The notes under the pieces: model-generated
What the model saw: only the letters and a program-made list of their open reading frames with translations
Told to the model about the DNA's origin: nothing
Database searches by the model: none
Made by a program: the position numbers and the translations under genes
In this document: piece by piece, positions 54,481 to 64,000 of the stretch
Layout of the letters: the number at the start of each line of letters is the position of its first letter
Position numbering within the stretch: the first letter of the stretch is position 1
Source: Chrysogorgia sp. JL179-B06
Lineage: Eukaryota; Cnidaria; Anthozoa; Scleralcyonacea; Chrysogorgiidae
Assembly: GCA_035772405.1 (NCBI GenBank)
Contig: JAYKKM010000150.1
Coordinates: 1-64,000, forward strand
DNA length: 64,000 nucleotides
Reading direction: 5' to 3'

Positions 54481-57400
54481 ATGTTAAGGGACAGCTATAA
54501 CGTGGAATTTGAGGCCACAGCTACCAGAAGTAATGAACCATCTTTATTACGCGAGAATACCGTCCAGAGGGACAAAGGATGGTCTTGGGTCATACTATTT
54601 GCTGCATTTTCGACATTATTTATAACTAACGGCATACATACTTCTTTTGGAATCCTTTACGCCGCTCTACTCAGTCATTTTAAGTCAGGACGTGAGGAAA
54701 CAGGTATGAAAATAGTTTTTAACAAACTTTAGACGGCAAAAGCTGGTTATATAAGCGTAATATTTAACATAATTTTATTTATATGTGTAATTATTTTGAT
54801 TTTGAAAATAGAAAGATTTTTCAGTGTAAACAAGTTTAGGATTTCGGCGGGATTTCGGGAAACTGTTTTAATTACGACGTTGAGGTTTTGGACAACTTAA
54901 CTAAGCAATGAATGCAGATAAATTTTCCTAGCTTGAAATGCATATTTAATAGGTATCTTTATATGTTATAAAGACACTCTAGTTGCACGTCCTCGATAAA
55001 TTTCTCGCTGTTTTTTGTACGGCTCAGACAACGTTAAGCCCGGCATACACTGAAACAAATTTCCGAAACATGGTTTCCGAAACTTTTGTTTCAGAAACCG
55101 TTCAGAATACACACAAAGTTGTTGAAGCAGTTTGTTTATTTAAATTTAAGGCGCAAAATATGAGCGCGAACTTTGACGAAGCGTATTATCACCAAATATT
55201 CCAGAAGAAAAGAACACTAATAATAATAAAGACGTATTAGGAGCATTATACAATAGTCGCAATGCTCTTACAACAATATATTCTTAATGTTACTTATAAA
55301 ACTAATTGCAGTTTCATTATAAGATAAAACCTACTACATATACATGTATTACCAATATGAACAAAAAATTATTAATTAATTATTATTAATTATTCTCCTC
55401 AGTTGACGAATCCCGCGAAGAACCAACCAAACAAAAAGAAGAACTTGGATTGTTCAGAGCAAAATCATGGCGCGTGTGTCTACAGCGAGTACAGTTGACA
55501 GTTCGATGAGTTTTATTCCAATTACTTCACGCACACGCACACGCACAGATCAAATTGAAGCACGCGTACTGTCGTGAGCATACGTAGCGTGCTTCGTTTG
55601 CTTGCGTGTGAAGACCAACCGTTTTGGCGCGAGCTTGAAAAACAAACGTTAAAAATCTCGGTATAGACAATCCGATATTTCACTAAATATTATTTAGATG
55701 GCGAAAAGGATACTTGGAGTTTCTCAGATTCCAATAGAAGAACACTTTACCGACCACTTTGAGAAGTATCCCGTTGAAAATCGTACAGGAAAAAATGAAA
55801 TACGAAATAATTCGCGGAGAACTTCAGTGCACGTCCAAACAGTTTCACGTCACGTCACTAGCAATATGCATTAGTATAATTATTTCTATCGTGAAGAGAA
55901 GAGCGAGGTGACAACGGAATCGAAAATATGGACCAGAAAGAGGATTCTGAATAGATCTAAACAAGGAGCGTATCTCCACCTGATAGATGGGTTCCTTCAA
56001 CGAACTTTTAAATTTAGTTGGTCCATCAATAACGAAGAACGATACCCGAATGCGTAGTGCTATTCCTGCAGAGAGAGGCCGGCCTCACATTAAGACTCTA
56101 CCACAGCTCGATGAAAAGATCAGTTTTCTCGGAAGTCCAAAAGTCTATCGCCAGTTCTGTTTTACACGAGGTTTATTCAACTAGAGTTCAAAATGGACAC
56201 CGGAAATTGTAAGTTGGTAACTTGGTCACATGATTCAGCTACCCAATGTTATTGGCGAAATAGAAATGTTTCTGAAACTTGTTTCAAAAAATAGAACAGT
56301 GCTCTAATCAGGGAAACTTTTCAACATACATGTGACGTGACGTGAAACTGTTTGGACGTGCACTGGAGTGCTCCGCAAATTATTTCGTATTTCATTTTTT
56401 CTTGTACGATTTTGAACGGGAAACTTCTCAAAGTGGTCGGTAAAGTGTTCTTCTATTGGAATCTGAGAAACTCCAAGTATCCTTTTCGCCATCTAAATAA
56501 TATTTAGTGAAATACCGGATTGTCTATACCGAGATTTTTAACGTTTGTTTTTCAAGCTCGCGCAAAAACGGTTGGTCTTCACACGCAAGCAAACGAAGCA
56601 CGCTACGTATGCTGACGACAGTGTGCGTGCTTCAATTTGATCTGTGCGCGTGCGTGAAGTAATTAACTTGGAATAAAACTCATCGAACTGTCAACTGTAC
56701 TCGCTGTAGACACACGCACCATGATTTTGATCCGAGCAATCCACGTTATCCTTTTTGTTTTGTTGGTTCTTCGCGGGATTCGTCAACTGAGGAGTACCGA
56801 GTGGCCTTTTTACGTAATAATTAATAATAATTAATTAATAGTTTTTTGTTCATATAGTGGTAATATGTAGTAGGCTTAGCTTTATCTTATAATGAAACTG
56901 TAATTAGTTTTATAAGTAACATTAAGAATATATTGTTGTAAGAGCATTATTGAGACTATTGTATAATGCTCCTAATATGTCTTTATTATTATTATACACT
57001 GGAAACTTTTGTTTCTGAAACCGTGTTTCGGTAACTTGTTTCGGAAACTTTCTCTAGTGTATGCCGGGCTTTAGTTTTCAACATTGTTACACCAATGAAC
57101 GTAAAAATGGTTCCTTTTAATTGAAGCCATTTAAAAACTCTCAGCACGTGTTTTATCGGGTTTTAACAACTGGGCTATCGCCTGTTGTTTTAAACCCGAT
57201 AAAACAATTAAACCTCTTTCATAATTGTTGCCATTTTAAATATTCTTTTATGTGCATCTAAATGAGCCTTTATAACCTCGTTAGGAAGCAAAGATTATTT
57301 TGAATTGCTGACACACAAACGAGGCGCTAAAGGCTAATTAAGATGCACATCAAGGAATATTTAAATTGGTCGCCATTATGAAAGAGGTCTATATCGTTAA

Positions 57401-60330
57401 GCATTACATAAAATCACTTATAACACAACAAGGAATATTACAAAGATGTAAGTTAACATCTCAATCGAGAATCGCTGACGTAGCAGTAGGCATATATATA
57501 CCTGTGCGCTCTGTCATATGAATCATAAAATTCCCTGTCGTATATATAAATCGTGCAATTTGTATCGCAAAAAATACAAGTTGTATACAACATTTGTTTC
57601 ATTGAAAATCGCATTAAATTTTTACAATTCAAATCTCTTTAAGCAACAGATCTTTCAGATGTGCTGAGAGATTGGTATAAAAAATATATATATTGGTGAA
57701 ACCGCGGAACGAGGCCAACTCGCATGGATTACGGTACAATCTCGGTTCAGAGAAAATATTTACTCCAATATTTGTGTGTGTGTACTGTAGGTGGGTCACT
57801 TTTTCTTTTAACAAGGCGTAGCTGTATGCGTGTTGGAAACAACGTAAATATCTTTTGGCTTACAGAATAAAGTGCTCCAATAACAAGCGAGGTTCATATA
57901 TATACACTGTATATGCGGAACCTATAATATAGTCAGCCAAGTGCAATTCTCAACAGATTTACCATAAAGAGGCTCTTCTTTTCCGACTCTCCACTTTTAT
58001 ATCCGACCAACGGAAGACAATCTTATGAAATTGCTTAAATTCTACGATTTCACAGAAAGGTTATGAAATCACCAATAAACGGACATGGTCAGCTCTATTC
58101 GGTGGATAGTTGTGACGTGCCTAGAGGGATTAGAATTAAAGATAAATTAATCAATACTTATACATATCATTCAAAAAAACAAAGACCCAGATTTTGGGGA
58201 ATGAAGAACTAGTTGGCGGTGGCCGAGTCCCATATTGCAATAGGAACGGAGCAAATAGAAAACGTGCGTGATTTCGTATACTTGGGACACATGATTACAA
58301 ACCGTTATAAGCGCGATCAGAACACGGGCAAACAGCTTTTCAGCTACACGTACCCAAATTCAGACCTCGAGAGCATTATAAAGACACCTCCGATACGTCA
58401 ATTCATCAACGTCCTGTACCTCCGTTACGCGGTGGCGCTAATCTGCCGTGCAAGTGAGAACACACTACTTACTAAAAAGATGCTCTTCGCAAAGTCCAAT
58501 AAAGCCTATTTCCAAGACCCATGGATCCATATTAGCAAACTTTTACTGATGGACATTTATCAAGCGAAAAGTGCAACCCAAGATAGAGTCAAATTCGCCG
58601 AGCTTCTACGTCAGGTCTCGACAGTACGGACCAGCCCGAGGTCTGATATTTTCCTGTAATGACCAAGCGGACGAGGTTAATAAGAGGTTTATTATATGAC
58701 ACTTTTTTCTGTATTTACACTTTGTTGGCCCGATATACGAAGTTGTATAGGCTGTGGATTCTATTCCCTTCTGGGATTCAGAAAATATCTGAGTTATCTG
58801 CACACTCCGAATCGCCAAAGTTTCACGTTTTTTAACTTTATGAATTTCAAGATCCCTAATATCACTATGATTTTAAAATCTCAGTTGCATGTCATCGTCT
58901 CTCTACAACTTTTTATGATCGCGCTATCTGGTTTCTTATCTATTATTTCTGCTAAAAAACCGTGTACAACCAAATCAGTGTACACTACGTCCCATGCAAA
59001 ATGACAAACAATGATTGGTTGTATATGTTTGAATAATATATAAACCACACTGCAATCGAACAAATATATACATTGTATTATACAAGACTACACCCTAATA
59101 AAGTAAATTGTTTGCTATACTCAAGCTTTACTGCAAACTGAGAAACATGTTTCTCAGACGCGAACCAAACCCCCGCAACCTCTGATCTCCGGTTAGACGT
59201 TCTAACCATTGAGCTACCAGAACTCAGCGGATGGCCGAACAAAGGCTACGTTGTGTATACTAACTAGTTCGTACGTACTGCTAAACAGCAATTTCAAGTA
59301 TATTAAATGTGACTTGCAGTTTGGTTATTTCAGTAAATTGTTTACAGTTTAAAGTGGTACTACGATCAAATTTTTACCTATCGATATTTTTAAGTATTTA
59401 TAAAGCAGAGCTTCTAAATATTACTCGGTCGAAACCGTTTTGCGATTAGACGATGGCAAGTATTATTTTTGTTACTCCGAATCTGGCGTTGTTATGTCCG
59501 CCATTAATCGTTCATGTTCTTGACCAGCGTAACGAAGTGACGTCAGATTCTCAACGCGAAGACTCCACATGGCTATTCTTCAAGTGAATCAAGGTCGTTT
59601 TTTCAAATTCTTCGTCTGAAAGCATGAACACTTCATCTACTTCTCGAAGAAAACAAGTAACATCGACTGAAATTCAGGCGTAGAATTGAGAATCTGACGT
59701 CACAAACAATATTACCTTTTGAAATTGCGGGCTCACTTGGAACACGTTTTTAGTAATGGTGGCCTAAATAATAGTGATTTCAGAGCTCAAAATACTTACT
59801 TCAAAATACCATTTTTTAGGGTTTTTTTACATCGATGATCACTTTCGACCCTGAAATGCTATTCTATGCTAAATAAAATATAAAAGACTGGTGTGAATTT
59901 TCATTGTAGTGGCACTTTAAGCTTTAACGCAAACTCAGAAAAATATTTCTGAGCCCCAGACGGAATTCGAACCCGCAACCTTCTGAGTTTGTGTTAAAGC
60001 TTGAGTAGCAAACAATTTACTATATTTAATATTCTATACCTAACATATTTCTTTTATCACCAGCGTGGATTGGCTCCATATCTCTGGGTCTGCTGTGTTT
60101 CTTCAGCCCAATTGCAAGCTTGCTGATTGAACAGATTGGTTGCCGTGCAACGAGTGTCATCGGAGCATTTCTATGTTCCTTGGGATTCCTGTTATCCTCC
60201 TTTGCAACTGGTATTACCCTCCTTTATTTCACTCACGGCGTTCTGTTTGGTCTTGGAACTAGCTTGACTTACACAGCAGCAATGACGGTTGTGACGAGAA
60301 GTTTTGAAAGAAAGCGCAATATTGCTACAG
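54481..60330 (+). CDS. SLC16-type monocarboxylate transporter, first two coding exons
   Basis: Exon 1 is 54481-54703 (ATG to AAACAG|GTATGA); exon 2 is 60064-60330 (TATCACCAG acceptor, CTACAG|GTGTGT donor). The junction is phase 1 and completes an Ala codon in EETAWIGS. The 163 residues carry the MCT signature DKGWSWV before TM1, then TM2 (WIGSISLGLLCFFSPIASLL), TM3 (GAFLCSLGFLLSSFA), TM4 (HGVLFGLGTSLTYTAAMTVV) and the FERKRNIATG loop typical of SLC16 proteins. Family members are 12-TM proton-linked or facilitative carriers of monocarboxylates in the plasma membrane. Substrate and paralogue cannot be assigned from the N-terminal third. The remaining exons are not found before 64000. Intron 1 (5.4 kb) holds a Harbinger element and MITEs. 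An in-frame GTG upstream is not a plausible start. Confidence 0.88.
55037..57070 (+). mobile_element. Degenerate PIF/Harbinger transposon
   Basis: Inverted ends AGCCCGGCATACACT and AGTGTATGCCGGGCT are each bordered by TTA (55034-55036, 57071-57073), the target duplication of PIF/Harbinger. A transposase remnant is read at 55990-56090: FNELLNLVGPSITKNDTRMR then SAIPAERG, typical of the region just before the DDE catalytic core of Harbinger nucleases. A GAY.HLIDGF-like motif precedes it in another frame. The catalytic core is gone. Two inverted copies of a retroelement-tail repeat (55216-55860 and 56325-56995) lie inside. Confidence 0.8.
57151..57206. other. Strong hairpin
   Basis: TTTTATCGGGTTT...CAAC and GTTG...AAACCCGATAAAA form an imperfect 17-bp stem around TGGGCTATCGCCT. 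Confidence 0.6.
57209..57391. mobile_element. Palindromic MITE, about 183 bp
   Basis: Arms AAACCTCTTTCATAATTGTT ... and AATTGGTCGCCATTATGAAAGAGGT are diverged inverted copies of about 75 bp; both include a GATGCACATMWAR-type block. Confidence 0.7.
57400..58195. other. MCT intron 1, unique AT-rich sequence
   Basis: No exon or repeat family is recognised. Short (TA)n runs near 57680 and 57898. Confidence 0.35.
58200..58700 (+). pseudogene. LINE RT C-terminal relic ending in a hairpin repeat
   Basis: The frame 58213-58659 encodes IENVRDFVYLGHMITN, then KTPPIRQFINVLYLRYA, NKAYFQDPWIHISKLL and QDRVKFAELLRQ, the C-terminus of a non-LTR endonuclease-RT protein. The upstream part and catalytic residues are missing. 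From about 58610 it runs into an inverted copy of the 1.8-2.9 kb hairpin repeat (GACCAAGCGG..GAGGTTAATAAGAGG). Confidence 0.7.
59118..60030. mobile_element. tRNA-like SINE arms around a TTAA MITE
   Basis: 59353-59916 is a 564-bp MITE with exact TTAA flanks (59349-59352, 59917-59920) and ends AGTGGTACTAC / AGTGCCACTAC. Both arms contain TGACGTCAGATTCTCAACGC or its complement. On either side lie related inverted sequences (ACTCAAGCTTTA...CAAACT...), tRNA-like at 59160-59232 (GTTCTAACCATTGAGCTACC) and 59955-59980 (TTCGAACCCGCAACC). Confidence 0.75.
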
Positions 60331-60980
60331 GTGTGTGCAGGGACAGTGATTGCTTAATGGGAAATTCGGTGACGGCGAAGTTGGGGGTTTGGAGAGCTTT
60401 TAGCCTCCCCGCACTTCTCGTCACTTATTTTTAGGTATTCTCGCATAAGGAGGTTAAATCGTAGGTCCTCTCCAATTCGGGTTTGGCAGCCTAGTCTGGG
60501 ACATGACACACACGTGTGACCGGTTCTCCCATTGTACGAAGCTTGCCTTTGGGTTGCTAAAGGTGAACCGAGATCATACAAAACAAGAAAGTAATCCGTC
60601 TATGTACGTAAAACGTTGTCCCCCACGGACGTCAAACAGCGTCTACTATAGACGTAAAACAGTTGCCTTCTCGGATAAGGGCGTAAAATCGTATAACCAA
60701 AGGCCACTTCGGTGTGCATATCTCGTCGTCTTTTCGGATAAGGAAGTTAGATCGTATATGTCCATCAGCAATTCGGGTTTGGAAGCCTAGTAAGGGACAT
60801 GACCGCGCATATGTGCTGCCGGTTCGCCCATTGCACGAAGATACCCTTTGGGTTGCTGAAGGAGAACCGCGTGATCATAGAAAACACAAATAAGAATCAC
60901 AGATTATCAATAGAACACGAAAAATGAAATAAGAATAATCAGAAAAGTTAAACCACTTATTTCAGTCGATTATTTCAAGT
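60331..60980. repeat. Diverged tandem duplication in MCT intron 2
   Basis: AATTCGGGTTTGG(C/A)AGCCTAGT, GGGACATGAC and CTTTGGGTTGCT occur at about 60430-60580 and again at 60715-60880, about 290 bp apart. Confidence 0.75.
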
Positions 60981-60984
60981 ACAT

Positions 60985-61300
60985 GTATCAAACTTTACAT
61001 TGATTCTATACCTTATTTTGACTATTGTGCTATGGTGTGGGGAAACTGTAATATAACCCTGCAAGTTAAACTGCAGAATAGGGCAGCTAGAATAATTAGA
61101 AGTGACCCCTATTAAATACCATCTAAAATCTGAAAAAAATCTGAAAAAATCTAAAATCTGAAATGGCTGCCTTTAGGGAAAAGCGAACTATTGCTTGCAT
61201 GAAAAATGCAATTGAAAGGGAACTGCGTTAATTGATGACATTTCAAGGATGTTTACCTTGACAAATAGAGATATGCACAAACTTAGAAGTCGATACGTGG
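60985..61300 (+). pseudogene. LINE RT fragment
   Basis: A + strand frame reads SIPYFDYCAMVWGNCNITLQ then KLQNRAARIIRSDPY, the RT connection region of jockey/CR1-like elements. It is followed after a stop by MAAFREKRTIACMKN-like sequence. Short and decayed. Confidence 0.7.
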
Positions 61301-61640
61301 ACGATCGTCAAGCTCATATCCTCAGAAAACTATTATTCGAGTCCCGTACAGGAATCGAACCTGTAACCTTCTGATTGCCGGTGAGACGCTCTAACCATTG
61401 AGCCACCGAGACCCAGATGGAGAGCGAAGGTTACATTGATATATTATACATATATCAATCGAACCAGTACATCATTGTAACCTTCGCTCTCCATCTTAAT
61501 CTCGGTGGCTCAATGGTTAGAGCGTCTCACCGGCAATCAGAAGGTTACAGGTTCGATTCCTGTACGGGACTCAGAATCATTTTTTCTGAGGATATGAGCT
61601 TGACGATCGTCCACGTATCGTCTGTCTACTCCGAGCTCTC
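61280..61640. mobile_element. Inverted pair of tRNA-derived SINEs
   Basis: - strand head 61416-61343 and + strand head 61495-61568 are nearly identical tRNA-like sequences: GTCTCGGTGGCTCAATGG (A box), a perfect 5-bp T stem around GGTTCGATTCC (B box) and GTACGGGACT. Homology extends beyond the heads through CTGAGGATATGAGCTTGACG and GATCGTCCACGTATCG on both sides. U33 of the anticodon loop is missing, so these are not functional tRNAs. Confidence 0.8.
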
Positions 61641-61699
61641 TCTCATTCACTACAACAGTGTGTATATTAACACAAACTTAGAAGTAATAATAAAATTCT

Positions 61700-62150
61700 G
61701 ATGTTATCAAAGCCTAAATGAACCAATGCTATGAAAAGACTTTCACGGTGATGCAGCTGCCAAGACATGGAATGCTCATACATTAGATCATATACATTGT
61801 GATTTGTTTTTAGTAGTTCGTCTTTATATCATATAGATTTTGTATATTAGTTAAGATTAAATTTTGTCACAAATGATAGCGATATTAAATTTATTAAACA
61901 ACTACGTAATTTCGATGTCATCTTAGTATAATTTTCAAGTTGAAATGATTTATACGTTACATGCGTGAGTTCGTTCAAACTTTAAATGACGTAAGCAAAC
62001 AGTGGCGCAACCTATTTGAAGTCAACGTTCTAAAAAACGCGGGAAAAGCAAATAAAAACAAGACAAACAAAATATTATAGCATGCAAAATTTAACTAATA
62101 ACAATAAATAACACAACATAAAATAAAATAAAAATTTAAGTGTTAATAGA
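61700..62150. other. Unrecognised AT-rich sequence
   Basis: No feature supported. Confidence 0.3.
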
Positions 62151-62154
62151 CTGA

Positions 62155-62560
62155 AACTATACAAACAATTTGGACTTTATTGAGTGCGATTGAGTGTTTA
62201 GTTTTGGCTTAAGTTCCCTGATGAACAACATCTCGCAGTAAACAATCGAACTTCCCCCGGCATTTCTTTAAGATGGTAAAGCAATTCTCAATTGTAGACG
62301 TGTCTTTTCCATGACTCTCCTTTACATGTTGTCCAATTGCCGATCCCTTGTGTTCGTCAATACGCTGGTGAAGGTGTCGGCAGGTATAACCGACATAATC
62401 TGCATCGCACAGATCACATTGGAATTTGTATACCACGCACTGTTGATTCACAAGGGGCGGCTTCATTTCGAGTGTTTGAAGATCCGATACGATCTTTCTA
62501 CTGGTGAAAATGGGTTTGATGGCTTTACCAATTACGCTACTAAGTGATGTCGAAACGTCG
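62155..62560 (-). pseudogene. Penelope-like element: GIY-YIG endonuclease end
   Basis: On the - strand from about 62560: GKAIKPIFTSRKIVSDLQTL, then VVYKFQCDLCDADYVGYTCR-HLHQRIDEH (the CxxC plus YVGYT/R signature of Penelope-type GIY-YIG nucleases), IGQHVKESHGKD, NCFTILKKCRGKFDCLL, then a frameshift near 62240 before EMLFIRELKPKLNTQS. The RT part is absent upstream. Penelope-like elements are candidate drivers of retrozyme mobility. Confidence 0.88.
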
Positions 62561-62891
62561 TTGTTTAAAAGTGCTTATAAACCCAAAATGGGTTTTTGGT
62601 GATTCGGATAGAGCATAAAAAGTTAGTTGATAAGTTCTAGATTAGTTTTTGCGTTAAACTTTTAGTTTCGGAGATATAAGGGCCCAAAGTCACAATTTGT
62701 GAAAAAAAGTAGCGCAGGCCGGGAGACTGGACCCGAGGAACGTGTTATGTTTCAATGCTTATAAAAATATATTACAATTCGAGTAGACAAGGTAACATCG
62801 TAAAGACACATCGTTTGGGCATTTTTCAATGAAAACTCTTAAGATAGCTGTCTTCTCCTATACAAAAGCCTAGTTGCTGTCAATCTCGTTC

Positions 62892-62932
62892 CCAGAGCCT
62901 CCGCCGCGCCACGCAAACGGAGGCTCTGGGAT
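62892..62932. other. Hairpin CCCAGAGCCTCCG
   Basis: CCCAGAGCCTCCG and CGGAGGCTCTGGG are perfect 13-bp arms around a 15-nt loop. Resembles the tip of the MITE family at 30426-30590. Confidence 0.6.
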
Positions 62933-63376
62933 AATCCATCGCCAGAGGGCCGGAAAACAGGGCGTCGATTGAACAGAGCATGCGCCAGTAATAGACCGAG
63001 CGTAGTTTCTGGGACGTGAGAACTATCTGTGCTATATTAAAATATCGAGTTCTTCGGCAAGAATCTTCCCTAAACACGTTAATAACTCTCGAGGATCTCT
63101 TCAGAGGTGAAAAAGTTGTTGTCTGGTGTTTAAATTAGCAACCAATTGGGATTTGGGACAGAAAAGAATATGATTTTAGAATTTATGTAATTCGCGGCAA
63201 TGAAATCAAAAAGGTATTAATAAATACACAAAGAAATGTTTATCGAGGTGTTGGCTGATTGTTGAAACTTCAAACAATAAAAGACTTGACAGCACAAAAA
63301 TTAACGGTAACATATTTTTATAAACGACCAAGATACACCTGACGCTATATACAAGTTTACGCGGCGTTCGTGAGGC

Positions 63377-63740
63377 CACAGGGAGCCGTAACGTCGATTA
63401 GTGAAGCGAGTTTAACAGTAAATCGGGTTTATTCGGTATTTTTTACACAACAATTGTATTAAATCGCTATTAAAATGTTCTTACTTGTTCATTTTGTCGA
63501 CAATCAGGACAAATTACAAGCAACCAGACCAGAAAGTCATCGAACAGTGTTTACATCAATACGGAAGGCCGTTGACTGTGGTTGCCCTCTGGTTGCCTGT
63601 AATTTGTCCTGATTGTCGACAAAATTAACAAGTAAGAACATTTTAATAGCAATTTAATACAATTATTGTGCAAAAAATACCAAATAAACCCGATTTACCG
63701 TTAAACTCGCTTCACTAAATAGACGTTACGGCTCCCTGTG
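63377..63740. mobile_element. Palindromic MITE, 364 bp
   Basis: Ends CACAGGGAGCCGTAACGTC and complement. Arms of about 160 bp (TTAGTGAAGCGAGTTTAAC ... GTCGACAATCAGGACAAATT) are nearly identical. Flanked by an exact 7-bp duplication GTGAGGC (63370-63376, 63741-63747). Confidence 0.88.
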
Positions 63741-64000
63741 GTGAGGCGTGGGAAAATCTTTGATCAATCTTTGTTTTGATTCTCGATGGCTAGTATTCTC
63801 GTTTCTGTTCTGCAATATAAACACTACGTCCGATGATTTAGTTGGAGAAATCAAGATACTTTTTGGTCGCATTTCCTGAGCCAAGAATAACTGAGGCAAT
63901 TTTTTGCACCATGGATGGATTAAACTCTCTGGATTATGCGACTTGAGAGTCTTCTTTAACGTTTAGACCAGGCGCCTCTCTTGCATTTCGCGTAGAATGG

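Noticed and set aside
61495..61568. Functional tRNA gene
   Set aside because: Good A and B boxes, but the anticodon loop lacks U33 and homology continues beyond the tRNA on both arms, so it is a SINE head.
1..64000. CRISPR arrays, operons or prokaryotic systems
   Set aside because: All tandem repeats are satellites or transposon duplications; genes are spliced and the sequence is eukaryotic.

Overview
The window reads as nuclear DNA of an invertebrate animal, most likely an anthozoan cnidarian (coral, anemone or octocoral). The evidence is spliced genes with GT-AG introns, AT-rich non-coding DNA full of microsatellites, many decayed non-LTR retrotransposons and fold-back DNA transposons, and a secreted PAN-EGF-fibrinogen-like protein of a type common in cnidarians. 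There is no prokaryotic gene organisation. The species assignment is inference.

Three host genes can be reconstructed, all on the + strand. (1) A secreted protein with signal peptide, PAN/apple-like, EGF and fibrinogen-like C-terminal regions has exons at 7306-7627 and 13014-13826; its first exon is not found. (2) A complete seven-exon gene for the U11/U12 minor-spliceosome protein SNRNP48 runs from 26290 to 48890. It was assembled by matching splice phases, encodes 230 residues, has a CHHC zinc finger, and appears to start intron 1 with a GC donor. (3) The first two coding exons of an SLC16-type monocarboxylate transporter lie at 54481-54703 and 60064-60330; the gene continues beyond the window.

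Most of the rest is mobile DNA. Non-LTR retrotransposon relics lie at 1-1670, 16205-17540, 17551-20600, 22300-24092, 24265-25290, 29270-30200, 33912-34896, 38600-40060 (an R2/HERO-like element with restriction-like endonuclease), 40440-40860, 41200-42230, 58200-58615 and 60985-61300. A Penelope-like element end with a GIY-YIG nuclease is at 62155-62560. DNA transposons include a degenerate PIF/Harbinger element with TTA target duplication, a TA-flanked pogo-like element, several hAT-type MITEs with 8-bp target duplications (one a nearly perfect 666-bp palindrome), and a large set of TTAA-flanked MITEs sharing an internal motif. SINEs derive from tRNA (dimeric, with a 14-bp target duplication) and from 5S rRNA.

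The most notable finding is at 27251-27758. It is a tandem array of about 235-bp units on the - strand, each carrying a complete type I hammerhead ribozyme with a minimal stem III. The array is flanked by (AT)n and a 36-bp direct repeat. This is the architecture of a metazoan retrozyme, a non-autonomous retroelement thought to move through small circular RNAs. It sits inside a hAT-type MITE that itself sits inside a tRNA-SINE, all within intron 1 of SNRNP48.

Several nested insertions can be ordered in time, and inverted repeat copies flank SNRNP48 exons 2-5. No searches or folding programs were run; family names rest on motifs read by eye.
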